From positions 96,183 to 160,182 of the forward strand of contig JAVVEQ010000003.1 of assembly GCA_032250905.1 (NCBI GenBank): a stretch of DNA of 64,000 nt. The letters run 5' to 3'. Under the pieces are notes generated by a model that worked only from the letters and a program-made list of their open reading frames with translations, was not told the origin of the DNA and searched no databases. Position 1 is the first letter of the stretch. The number at the start of each line of letters is the position of its first letter. Position numbers and translations under genes: made by a program. This document shows, one piece after another, positions 33,265-41,635 of the stretch. Origin of the DNA: Desulfotignum sp032250905. Lineage in GTDB: Bacteria; Desulfobacterota; Desulfobacteria; Desulfobacterales; Desulfobacteraceae.

Positions 33265-34998
33265 TTATCCCCGGATGATTCTCGGGGTGATCAGGTGGTG
33301 CTGGGGACAGATGGATTTCGGGTTCTGGTAAGCGCAGCCGGCAAAGGCCTTGAGATAGTTTCTCAGTTCCTTCGTCTTTACCACCTCATCCACCATGCCG
33401 TATTTGGCGCAGTAGGCCGGTCTGGAATTGTCGTAATATTCCTTGGCCAGGGTGTTCATCTTTTCGATGATCGGCTCCAGGGGACGGCCGGCATCTTTTT
33501 CCTTGACCAGACGCCGGGAATAGCTGGCTGCGGCCGCGGTTTCACCGTGCATCACGTAGATTTCGGTGGTGGCGATACCCAGGGTGAAAGCATTGTGCCG
33601 GTTGGCTGTGGGGCCGCCCATGACATAGTGGGCTGCCGCCGTGCCTTTGCGCAGGGTGATCAGCATCATGGGAATGTCGGTCTGCTGGATGGAGTAGATC
33701 AGCGACTGGCCCAGGCCCAGGAGTTCGGCTTTTTCCGCGATATCCCCCACGTCGATGCCCGAGGTGTCCTGGAACCAGATCAAGGGAATCCGGTCCCTGC
33801 CGCACAGGGTGACGAACTCGTTCATTTTGATGAGTCCCCGGCGGTAAAGCTTGCCGCCGATACCCGGATAATCCGCGTATTCGGGATAGCCTTCACCCAG
33901 CCACCCCTGGTTGTTGCCGATGACGCCCACCAGGTATCCGTCCATCTTCACCAGGCCGGTGTAGATTTCCGGGCCGTAATCCGGTTTGTATTCCATGTGC
34001 TCGCTGCCGTCCACCAGACGGGAAAGAACCTGGCGGAAGTCATAGATCTGTTTCTGGTTGAACGGGATCAGGCGGGCCACATCCTCAGCCGAGAACGCCG
34101 GTTCCCTGGGCTCGGCCACCCGGAAGAACTTGGGATTGTAGGCCGGCATGTCTTTCATGTAATCCTTGAGCCCGTCCAGAACCCCTTTTTCCTCTTCATA
34201 CACATACCGGAAAAAACCGGTGTGATCATGGTGAACTTCCACGGATCCCGGGGGTTTGCTCGTGTATTGTTTGGCGGCATCGATCAGCTGTTCTGCGCCT
34301 TCCAGGTCAAAGTAGCCTTTGGGGGACATGCCGCTTAAAATCCCGCCGCCGCCCACGGCGATGTTGCAGTTCTTGTGGGCGAACAGGATGGTGGGGCTGA
34401 TGCCCTGGTATCCGCCGCCGGCCGGGTTGGTGCCGTAAATGCCGGCCAGGACCGGGATGCCCATCTGTTCCAGTTCGGCATGGCGGTAGAAGGTGGTGCC
34501 GGATCCCCTGCGGTTGGCATAAAATTTTTCCTGTTCCGTGAGTTTTACACCGGAGCAGTTCACCAGCCACACCAGAGGAATGTTCAGCCGTTTGGCCAGG
34601 TTGGTGGCCCGGAAGATATTTTCCGGCTGGCCGGGCAGCCAGGCACCGGCCATCACCTTGTTGTCAAACCCGATCACCACGGCCCATTTGCCGGAAATCT
34701 GCGCCAGGCCGTCAATGACATTGGTGGTGCCCTCTTCATTGTCTTCCGGGTTGAAAATGGTGTGCAGCGGATGCCAGGTGCCGGGATCCACCAGGTATTC
34801 CAGGCGCTGCCACACGGTCATGCTGCCCCGGGCATTTATTTTTTCAGTGGGCAGGCCCGCGTTTTTGACTTTTTCCACTTCCGCGTCAATACCGGCTTCC
34901 ACCTCTTCAATCTGGGTGACGTTTTTTTCTGAACTTTTCATCTGCCCTTTGTTGATTTCCTTGCCAAAGGGGGGCATTTTTTCAAAATACTGTCGCAT
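33265..34998 (-). CDS. gcdA: Glutaconyl-CoA decarboxylase alpha subunit (carboxyltransferase)
   Basis: This 577-residue protein is close in length to GcdA of Acidaminococcus (about 587). It has two crotonase-like carboxyltransferase halves, with NPAGGGYQGISPTILFAHKN and GGGGILSGMSPKGYFDLEGA in the first, and IPLIWFQDTSGIDVGDIAEK and ITLRKGTAAAHYVMGGPTAN in the second. It transfers the carboxyl group of glutaconyl-CoA to biotin on a carrier protein; in the complete complex a membrane subunit then decarboxylates the carrier and pumps Na+. Other acyl-CoA carboxyltransferases are homologous, but the neighbouring glutaryl-CoA dehydrogenase and biotin carrier support this substrate. The start has caggag upstream. 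Confidence 0.87.
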   Translation of the reverse strand: MRQYFEKMPPFGKEINKGQMKSSEKNVTQIEEVEAGIDAEVEKVKNAGLPTEKINARGSMTVWQRLEYLVDPGTWHPLHTIFNPEDNEEGTTNVIDGLAQISGKWAVVIGFDNKVMAGAWLPGQPENIFRATNLAKRLNIPLVWLVNCSGVKLTEQEKFYANRRGSGTTFYRHAELEQMGIPVLAGIYGTNPAGGGYQGISPTILFAHKNCNIAVGGGGILSGMSPKGYFDLEGAEQLIDAAKQYTSKPPGSVEVHHDHTGFFRYVYEEEKGVLDGLKDYMKDMPAYNPKFFRVAEPREPAFSAEDVARLIPFNQKQIYDFRQVLSRLVDGSEHMEYKPDYGPEIYTGLVKMDGYLVGVIGNNQGWLGEGYPEYADYPGIGGKLYRRGLIKMNEFVTLCGRDRIPLIWFQDTSGIDVGDIAEKAELLGLGQSLIYSIQQTDIPMMLITLRKGTAAAHYVMGGPTANRHNAFTLGIATTEIYVMHGETAAAASYSRRLVKEKDAGRPLEPIIEKMNTLAKEYYDNSRPAYCAKYGMVDEVVKTKELRNYLKAFAGCAYQNPKSICPQHHLITPRIIRG

Positions 34999-35223
34999 AA
35001 AAGACTCCTGAAGAAATTTTATTATTAGGGTTTCACCGGTATCGGCTTTTTAAAAGGCTGAATCCACCGGCAAATATACGCACTTGACTTTAAATTTTCC
35101 ATTAAGTATAGATTTGAAAACAAATGTTTGCAACCGGGCAGTTGATAGACCGGTTGCCGTTTTTCAGACATGACGTCAACAACATGTTCAATCATGTAAA
35201 CGAACCAAGCAAAGGAGATCTGA

Positions 35224-35439
35224 ATGAGCACTGAGATTTTAGCCCCCATGCCCGGCACTATTGTCGAGATATCTGTCAAACCCGGTGATGCTGTTGAAGA
35301 AGGCCAGGAAATTCTGGTCCTGGAAGCCATGAAAATGGAAAATCCCATTGTGGCCACCGCGGACGGTACTATCAAGGAAGTGAACGTCAGCGTGGATGAC
35401 AAAGTGGCCACCAACCAGGTGATGGTCGTGATCGAATAA
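35224..35439 (+). CDS. Biotin carboxyl carrier protein (GcdC-like)
   Basis: This 71-residue protein is a bare biotinyl domain with the lysine (residue 37) in the EAMKMEN motif. It lacks the long Ala/Pro linker found in many GcdC proteins. It is divergent from gcdA, 225 bp away, and probably serves as the biotin carrier of the decarboxylase. The ribosome-binding site aaggag is clear. The membrane subunit (GcdB) and the small delta subunit are not in the window. Confidence 0.88.
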   Translation: MSTEILAPMPGTIVEISVKPGDAVEEGQEILVLEAMKMENPIVATADGTIKEVNVSVDDKVATNQVMVVIE

Positions 35440-35444
35440 TTTTT

Positions 35445-35487
35445 TCCGGGGGTGTATCCCGTATTTTTATCGGGGGACACCCCCGGA
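35445..35487 (+). terminator. Stem-loop after the biotin carrier gene
   Basis: A perfect 11-bp outer stem (tccgggggtgt, 35445-35455, with 35477-35487) extends through inner pairs (35458-35461 with 35471-35474). No T-run follows on the plus strand, so it is a weak terminator or an mRNA-stabilising hairpin. Confidence 0.5.
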
Positions 35488-35638
35488 CGATGGTCAAAAA
35501 TCCGTTGCGGTTTCATCTGAAACTTTTTGTTTGATTTAATTACAACTGCCTGAAAATCAAAGATCTTTCCTTTCCAATCTTGTTTCATAATATAAAACAC
35601 TGTTCTATTGTCACGTAAGATAGAAAGAATGACAGGGG

Positions 35639-35690
35639 TTTGTCAAGTAATTTTTTAATCATAAATTTAATCAACTTTTTTCTTGACAAA
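35639..35690. promoter_or_regulatory. Inverted repeat and promoter before the IclR gene
   Basis: The 296-bp gap 35440-35735 holds the hairpin above and this element. The arms tttgtcaag (35639-35647) and cttgacaaa (35682-35690) are perfect complements 34 nt apart. The right arm includes ttgaca, a good -35 for the IclR gene, and the left arm gives the same -35 on the other strand. An autoregulatory IclR site or a symmetrical divergent promoter are both possible. Confidence 0.4.
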
Positions 35691-35735
35691 AGGGGGTGTT
35701 TTTTGATTAGGTTACTCGTTATATGAAACGATGTT

Positions 35736-36605
35736 TTGAACTGTAAAACAAACCAACGGGCAGGGTCAGCTTCTGTGAGACAAAAAACGGCGCCGGCAAA
35801 ACCAGCGGAAAACAAAAAACTCAATGCCATTGAGAAAGCCCTGGAGATCATGCTCAAATTCCAGGATGTCAACAAGGCCAGCTGGGGCATCCGGGAATTG
35901 TCTGCTGAACTGGGTTTCAGTCCGGCAACCGTCCAGCGGATCCTGAGCGTCCTGAAATCCTATGGATTTGTCCGCCAGGATGCCAGGACCCGGCAGTATT
36001 TTGTGGGCAACATCTTTTACCGGTTCCTGGAAAACCTGAATCATTCCAGCAACCTCACCGGCATCGGCCGGCAATTTCTGGAAGAACTGGCCCGGCAGAC
36101 CCGTGAAACCGTGTATCTGAATGTGATTCAGGGGAATCTGCGGATCTGCATCGATTCCATTGAATCCACCAGCGTTCTCAAGGCGGGCATGCCGGTGGGC
36201 AACCAGTCGCCCCTGTATGCCGGGGCGTCTGCCAAATGCCTGCTGGCATTTTCCTCTGAGGCGTTTCAGCAGGAATACGTTGACGCGATTTCCCCGACTC
36301 CCATGACAGACAATACCATCGTGGACAAAGCCGCTCTGGCGTCGGAACTCAAAAAAATCGTGCTCAGGGGCTATGCGGTCAGCCTGGGGGAACGCACCCC
36401 GGGCATCGGCTCCGTGAGTGCGCCGGTCTTTGATTACCGGGGCCGGATTCTGGCCAGCCTGAGCCTGGCGGTTCCGGAAATACGGACCCGGGACAAAACG
36501 CATTTTTTCTATTGCATCACCGTTTTGATGGATGCGGCCCAGGCCTTTTCCCGGGCCATGGGCCAGTCCGTCAGCCATCATAACCCCATACCCCAACATG
36601 TATAA
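35736..36605 (+). CDS. IclR-family regulator of glutaryl-CoA genes
   Basis: The protein has an IclR-type winged helix (LNAIEKALEIMLKFQDVNKA, then AELGFSPATVQRILSVLKSY) and a GAF-like effector domain (CIDSIESTSVLKAGMPVGNQ, YAGASAKCLLAF, VSLGERTPGIGSVSAPVFDY). It precedes the glutaryl-CoA dehydrogenase gene by 16 bp and presumably controls the pathway. The start is uncertain: TTG 35736 gives 289 residues, GTG 35775 gives 276. Confidence 0.85.
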   Translation: MNCKTNQRAGSASVRQKTAPAKPAENKKLNAIEKALEIMLKFQDVNKASWGIRELSAELGFSPATVQRILSVLKSYGFVRQDARTRQYFVGNIFYRFLENLNHSSNLTGIGRQFLEELARQTRETVYLNVIQGNLRICIDSIESTSVLKAGMPVGNQSPLYAGASAKCLLAFSSEAFQQEYVDAISPTPMTDNTIVDKAALASELKKIVLRGYAVSLGERTPGIGSVSAPVFDYRGRILASLSLAVPEIRTRDKTHFFYCITVLMDAAQAFSRAMGQSVSHHNPIPQHV

Positions 36606-36621
36606 ATTTTAAGGAGAAAAC

Positions 36622-37794
36622 ATGGATTTTACATTACCCAAGGATCTTCAGATGATCCAGAAAGAGATCAGAAATTTTGCCAAAAAACAGATCGAACCCT
36701 ATGCGGATGAATGGGATGCCAACCACTATCTGCCCATCGAGGAAGCCATGCGACCCCTGGGACGGGACCTGGGATGTTTCGGTACCGTGATTCCGGAGGA
36801 GTACGGCGGAGAAGGCATGGACAATGGATTTCTGGCCGCCATGATCATTACCGAAGAGCTGGCCCGGGTGTCTTCTTCCCTGCGGGTCCAGGTGAACATG
36901 CAGGAACTGGGCTGCGGTTACACCATCTATAAATACGGCAACGAAGACGTGCGCAAAAAATACGTGGAAAAACTGTGCACGGCCGAATATATCGGCGGGT
37001 TCGGCATCACCGAGCCGGATGCGGGCTCCGATGTCATGGCCATGGTTTCCACGGCCGAAGACAAAGGGGATCACTGGCTGATCAACGGGTCCAAGACCTG
37101 GATTTCCAACGCCCACGTGGCGGACTGCCTGCTTTTCTATGCCTACACCGACAAATCCGCCGGCTCCAAAGGACTGTCCGCGTTTGTGATCGAGCCCAAG
37201 AACTTCCCCGGCATCAAGACCTCGGCCCTGGAAAAACTGGGCTCCCATTCCTCTCCCACAGGCGAGCTGTTCCTGGACAACGTCAAGGTGCCTAAAGAGA
37301 ATCTTCTTGGCAAACCCGGTGACGGCGCCAAGATCGTATTTTCCTCTTTGAACCAGACCCGGCTGTCTGCGGCGGCCGGCGGTGTGGGTCTTGCCCAGGC
37401 CTGCCTGGACCAGGCCACCAAGTACTGCAGCGAAAGAAAACAGTTCGGCAAGAAAATCGGCGAATTCCAGATGAACCAGGACATGATCGCCCAGATGACT
37501 GCGGAAATCGAAGCGGCCCGCCTGGTGGTTTACAAGGCGGCCGTAGCCAAGGACAACGGCCAGCTCAACAACGGCCTGGACGTAGCCATGGCCAAATACC
37601 TGGCCGGTGAAATCGCCACCAAGGCGTCCAACTATGCCATGCGCATCATGGGGGCCTACGGCTACTCCACGGAATACCCGGTGGCCCGCTTTTACAGGGA
37701 CGCCCCCACCTATTCCATGGTGGAAGGTTCGGCCAATATCTGTAAATGGATCATCGCCCTGGATCAGCTGGGCTTCCGGAAAGCCAACCGGTAA
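36622..37794 (+). CDS. gcdH: Glutaryl-CoA dehydrogenase, non-decarboxylating type
   Basis: This 390-residue flavoprotein has the acyl-CoA dehydrogenase fold (FGITEPDAGSDVMAMVSTAE, WISNAHVADCLLFYA, catalytic base Glu368 in MVEGSANICKW). Arg88 aligns with the human GCDH arginine that binds the distal carboxylate, which supports glutaryl-CoA as substrate. Val367, just before the catalytic Glu, aligns with the tyrosine of decarboxylating enzymes; the Tyr-to-Val exchange was reported as the key feature of the glutaconyl-CoA-forming enzyme of Desulfococcus multivorans. The product would thus be glutaconyl-CoA for the gcdA-encoded decarboxylase. Alignments were made by eye against recalled sequences. 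The ribosome-binding site aaggag is present. Confidence 0.88.
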   Translation: MDFTLPKDLQMIQKEIRNFAKKQIEPYADEWDANHYLPIEEAMRPLGRDLGCFGTVIPEEYGGEGMDNGFLAAMIITEELARVSSSLRVQVNMQELGCGYTIYKYGNEDVRKKYVEKLCTAEYIGGFGITEPDAGSDVMAMVSTAEDKGDHWLINGSKTWISNAHVADCLLFYAYTDKSAGSKGLSAFVIEPKNFPGIKTSALEKLGSHSSPTGELFLDNVKVPKENLLGKPGDGAKIVFSSLNQTRLSAAAGGVGLAQACLDQATKYCSERKQFGKKIGEFQMNQDMIAQMTAEIEAARLVVYKAAVAKDNGQLNNGLDVAMAKYLAGEIATKASNYAMRIMGAYGYSTEYPVARFYRDAPTYSMVEGSANICKWIIALDQLGFRKANR

Positions 37795-37805
37795 AGGAGG
37801 GCCCC

Positions 37806-38195
37806 ATGGACCCCAGAGAAATTCCCAGAAAGACCGGGGAAACGGCCAAACTGTATTTTTCCACGGTCAAGGACGAGGACAAGCCCTACAACCTGTGGCG
37901 GTTCTTTGACAAGGACCTGGCCCGTGACATGTCGCTGTACATCACCGGCCAGATGTATGCCAGGGAGAAAATCCCCCACGCCACAAGGCAGCTGATCACG
38001 GTGGCGGCCCTGACCGTGCTGTCCAAACCTGAAGAACTGGCCCTGCACATCCATGCGGCCCTGAACGTGGGCTGCACCAGAGAGGAAATCGCCGAGGTGA
38101 TTTTTCAGACCAGCATCTACGGCGGGGTGCCGGCGGCCAACACGGCCCTTTCCACCCTGAAGAAGGTGCTGGAAGAACGGGGCGAACTGGAATAG
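37806..38195 (+). CDS. Carboxymuconolactone decarboxylase (CMD) family protein
   Basis: A 129-residue AhpD/CMD-fold protein (HATRQLITVAALTVLSKPEE then HIHAALNVGCTREEIAEVIF, ending QTSIYGGVPAANTALSTLKK). It has one cysteine at the usual active region and lacks the CxxC of AhpD. It follows the glutaryl-CoA dehydrogenase gene by 11 bp with its own aaaggagg site, so it is in the same operon. Its role in glutaryl-CoA or aromatic degradation is not known. Confidence 0.85.
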   Translation: MDPREIPRKTGETAKLYFSTVKDEDKPYNLWRFFDKDLARDMSLYITGQMYAREKIPHATRQLITVAALTVLSKPEELALHIHAALNVGCTREEIAEVIFQTSIYGGVPAANTALSTLKKVLEERGELE

Positions 38196-38284
38196 GAACG
38201 GCTGGAACCTTTCAATAGAGGCGGTTCAACAGGGTTAAACAGAAACTCTTCAACCGGAATTGTTCAGAAACATCGACCCATCCC

Positions 38285-38318
38285 GCAGCCCCCTCATCCA
38301 AACGGATGAGGGGGCTGC
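38285..38318. terminator. Strong bidirectional hairpin between convergent genes
   Basis: A perfect 15-bp GC-rich stem (gcagccccctcatcc, 38285-38299, with 38304-38318) and a 4-nt loop lie between the CMD gene and the convergent MFS gene. No long T-run is present on either side, but position and stability point to termination for both strands. Confidence 0.75.
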
Positions 38319-38339
38319 AGTCATTTCACGGAAGGGCGG

Positions 38340-39509
38340 TTATTTTTGATCCGGCACCGGTTTGTGCCGGATCATGGCGGCGGCCGCAACCGCGCAGACA
38401 ATCAGACAGATGCCCACCACATAAAATGCCCAGGCGATACTGAACAGATCCACCAGTGCCCCCACCCCCATGGCCCCGATAAACACCCCTAAATTCATGG
38501 CCATGTTGAACACCCCCATCATGGATCCCTGGCCGAACTGCTTTCCTTCTGTGGCGGCCAGCGCCCCCATGGCCGGCCAGGAAATGGCCTCGCCCAGGCC
38601 GATCACCGCAAACAGCAGCAGCAGGGAAACAACGCCTTTAGCAAAGGGAACGCAGCACATACTGATGCCGATCAGGATGCTGCCGCCCAGCAACAGCCGG
38701 TTCTGATCCCGGGTGTCGGCCAGTTTGCCGAACGGCACCTGGAAGATGGCATTGACCAGGGTGCGGCAGGCAATGACCATGCCGATCTGGGAACCGCTGG
38801 CCCCCATCTGCTGCATCATCAGCAGGGGCAGAAAGGCAAACGTGGGGACCATGATGATCATGGTGGCCATGCGTGCCAGCAGAATGCCTCTCACCCGCCG
38901 GCTATGCATCATGTGCCGGAACAGGGCAAAGATGCGTACCGGTGCTTTTACGACCTCGGCCGGCTCCCGGCCCGGAAGGATGGTGATCACCAGGACGGCC
39001 GAGGCAAAACTGAGCCCCGACATGGCATAGAACCCCGCATTTTTTCCCATCAGATCCAGAAAAAAACCGCCCAGCAACGGTCCGGCACCGATGCCGGCAA
39101 AAATGGCAATGTTGAACCAGCCCAGGTATTTGCCCACATGGTCTTCCGCGGATTCGATAATATAGGCCATGGCAATGGGAAAAATCAGGGCCGACCCGGC
39201 CCCGTGGAAAAAACGGATCAGCACCAGCTGGATGACGGATCCGGCAATCGTGTACACATATCCGGTCAGCCCGAACATGATCAGCCCGGCAATCAGGAAC
39301 CCTTTTTTACCGTGCCGGTCGGACAACGTGCCCACAAACGGCTGCAGCAGGCCGCCGCTCACCGCATAGGCGGCCATGATGATGCCTAAGGCAAAGCCGG
39401 TGGCCCCGAGTTCTTCCGCGTAAATAGGCAGAATAGGGGCAATGATGCCCATGCCCACAAAAACGATGAAGATGGCCGATAAAATGGTGAATAGAATCGA
39501 TTTCTGCAT
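38340..39509 (-). CDS. MFS transporter
   Basis: The protein of about 389 residues has twelve hydrophobic segments and the MFS loop motif between helices 2 and 3 (GTLSDRHGKKGFLIAGLIMF). It resembles drug/solute proton antiporters of the DHA1 type (FVGMGIIAPILPIYAEELGA in helix 1). Substrate unknown. I choose ATG 39509, which starts just before helix 1; TTG 39551 would add 14 residues. Neither start has a good ribosome-binding site. Confidence 0.82.
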   Translation of the reverse strand: MQKSILFTILSAIFIVFVGMGIIAPILPIYAEELGATGFALGIIMAAYAVSGGLLQPFVGTLSDRHGKKGFLIAGLIMFGLTGYVYTIAGSVIQLVLIRFFHGAGSALIFPIAMAYIIESAEDHVGKYLGWFNIAIFAGIGAGPLLGGFFLDLMGKNAGFYAMSGLSFASAVLVITILPGREPAEVVKAPVRIFALFRHMMHSRRVRGILLARMATMIIMVPTFAFLPLLMMQQMGASGSQIGMVIACRTLVNAIFQVPFGKLADTRDQNRLLLGGSILIGISMCCVPFAKGVVSLLLLFAVIGLGEAISWPAMGALAATEGKQFGQGSMMGVFNMAMNLGVFIGAMGVGALVDLFSIAWAFYVVGICLIVCAVAAAAMIRHKPVPDQK

Positions 39510-39616
39510 GGCCTGTATTGTAACAGCCGCCGCCCGGTTCGTCCACAGCAATGACAGGGGCGGCGGCTGGATGAGAATCAGATCAGGCCGAAGGAAAAGT
39601 AGATAGGGTTACAAAT

Positions 39617-41566
39617 TTAGTAAAATACTCCTACCAGCCAGGTTGCCAGCTGGGGGAACAGGGTCAGAGCAATCAGGCAGACAATCATGCAGAGGAAAAA
39701 AGGAATTATTCCCAGGAAGATGGCTCCCATGGACACATCCTCCGCCACACTGGAAATGGCAAACACATTGACTCCTATTGGCGGTGTGATCTGTCCCATT
39801 TCCATGATGATAACCGTGAGTACTCCAAACCAGATAGGATCAAAACCCAGGGCCAGTACTGTCGGGAAAATTGCCGGAAGGGTCAGTAAAATCATGGGGA
39901 TGACATTCATCAGGCAACCGAGCAGGGCAAACAGCCCCATTATGCTGGCCAGCACCAGGTAGCGGTTCAGATCGTTTTGCGTTACCAGTTTGGCAAGTTC
40001 AAAGGGCAGCCTGCTGGCTGCCAGAAAATATCCCAGGATGCTGACACCAATGAGAATCATCAGCAGTCGGGCCGTAATGCTGACTGCCTGGTCGCAGGAT
40101 CGGCTGATGGCTTGCCAGTTCAGGCGACCCCGCAGCGCCATGATGATGGTGGAACCTATGACGCCTATGCCGCCTCCCTCTGTCGGGCTGAATATGCCTG
40201 CAAGAATGCCGCCCAGAATGATTACAAACAGAACCAGCATTCCAATCACCCCCTTGAGGGACAATAATTTTTCCTTTAGTGAAAATGATTCACCCCTGGG
40301 TGCCAGGTCGGGCCGGACAAGTGCAATACACCAGATGCTGGCCATGAACATAAAGGTCAGAAGAATTCCGGGTACTATTCCTGCCACAAACAATTTGCCC
40401 ACAGACTCTTCTGTCACCAGGGCATAAAAGATAAAACCGACACTGGGCGGTATGAGAATCCCCAGGGTCCCCCCGGCTGCAAGAGCTCCGCAGGCAAGGC
40501 CGGATGAATAGCGTTTGCGCTTCATCTCCGGCAGGGACACTGAACCCATGGTCACGGCTGTTGCCATAGAATCACCGCACACTGCCGCAAATCCTGAACA
40601 ACCAGCAATGGCAGCCATGGCAAGGCCTCCGGGCAGCCGGCCCAGCCATTTGTTGGCAGTATCAAAAAGGTCCTGGCTGATTCCGGCTTCAGAAGCCAAG
40701 AGTCCCATGAAAATAAAAAGTGGGGCCACAGCCAGGATAAAACTTGCTGTGGTGGAATAGGGTGCCGTGCCTAAGGTCATGAGTGCCGGTGTAATGGAAA
40801 AGCTGATCACAGACAATCCCAGAAAACCGACAATGCTCATGGCAAAACCAATGGGCATGCCTGCAAGCAGCAGAATCATCATAAAGCCCATTCCCATTCC
40901 GCCAAGGCCCAGCCGACTGGGTTTGACCGGCAGGGTCCCGTACCAGAGCGGAAAAGAGAGCAGCAATACCGAAGCTGTAAGAGCCAGTAAAAGGCCGGTC
41001 CAGTTTTTTGTTTTCATCAGAATCGAAACCGCCCTGATTAATTTTATCAAAAGAACCAGGGTTAATGTCCCAAGCCCCAGGACTGCGATTCCCATGAAAA
41101 GGCTGACGGGAATTTGCAGCATTACACTGTATTCGCCGGCCTTCTTGACAGTGGCAAGGGCCATTCTAAAGGTCATCAGACCGAAAAAAAATGTACCGGT
41201 GATATTGTTGAACAGATCCAGTGAATCTTTTACCCGGGCTGAGAGCCGACTTGTTAGCAGTTCAATGGAAATATGTCCTTCTTTTCCATGTGTTGCCCCC
41301 AGGGCAAGGAAGACAATGACTACCATGAAAAATTCTTCAAGTTCAATGATTCCGGGCATTGATTTGTGCAGCACAAGGCGCGCAATAACATCCAGAAAAA
41401 TGGGAATGGACATGATTCCCAGGGTAATGGCAGAAACAGCCATCATTGTCTTGGTAACAGGCGTTATCAGACGTTCCAATCCATTGGCAGTAATGTCCAG
41501 GGTGTTGTTTTTGTAATTACTGTTACAAGAGTTTGGACATGTCGGGCTCAAAAGGATCTTGTTCAT
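39617..41566 (-). CDS. TRAP transporter fused membrane subunit (DctQM)
   Basis: This 649-residue protein fuses a DctQ-like domain (residues about 30-190, with PGIIELEEFFMVVIVFLALG and AVSAITLGIMSIPIFLDVIA) to a DctM-like domain (from about 215, with PLFIFMGLLASEAGISQDLF, AAVCGDSMATAVTMGSVSLP, GGTLGILIPPSVGFIFYALV and MEMGQITPPIGVNVFAISSV). The start has a clear ggagg site. It works with the binding protein encoded 69 bp upstream. Substrate unknown; TRAP systems of this type often carry organic acids or sulfonates. Confidence 0.9.
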   Translation of the reverse strand: MNKILLSPTCPNSCNSNYKNNTLDITANGLERLITPVTKTMMAVSAITLGIMSIPIFLDVIARLVLHKSMPGIIELEEFFMVVIVFLALGATHGKEGHISIELLTSRLSARVKDSLDLFNNITGTFFFGLMTFRMALATVKKAGEYSVMLQIPVSLFMGIAVLGLGTLTLVLLIKLIRAVSILMKTKNWTGLLLALTASVLLLSFPLWYGTLPVKPSRLGLGGMGMGFMMILLLAGMPIGFAMSIVGFLGLSVISFSITPALMTLGTAPYSTTASFILAVAPLFIFMGLLASEAGISQDLFDTANKWLGRLPGGLAMAAIAGCSGFAAVCGDSMATAVTMGSVSLPEMKRKRYSSGLACGALAAGGTLGILIPPSVGFIFYALVTEESVGKLFVAGIVPGILLTFMFMASIWCIALVRPDLAPRGESFSLKEKLLSLKGVIGMLVLFVIILGGILAGIFSPTEGGGIGVIGSTIIMALRGRLNWQAISRSCDQAVSITARLLMILIGVSILGYFLAASRLPFELAKLVTQNDLNRYLVLASIMGLFALLGCLMNVIPMILLTLPAIFPTVLALGFDPIWFGVLTVIIMEMGQITPPIGVNVFAISSVAEDVSMGAIFLGIIPFFLCMIVCLIALTLFPQLATWLVGVFY

Positions 41567-41635
41567 TACATGCCTCCAAAGTCAGAAATTGCGGCAGTCA
41601 GGACAGGCCATGACTGCCGCAACATTGTGCAGTCG

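Noticed and set aside
33196..34338. Long plus-strand open frame (380 residues) opposite gcdA
   Set aside because: Shadow of gcdA codon bias; no family resemblance and no ribosome-binding site.
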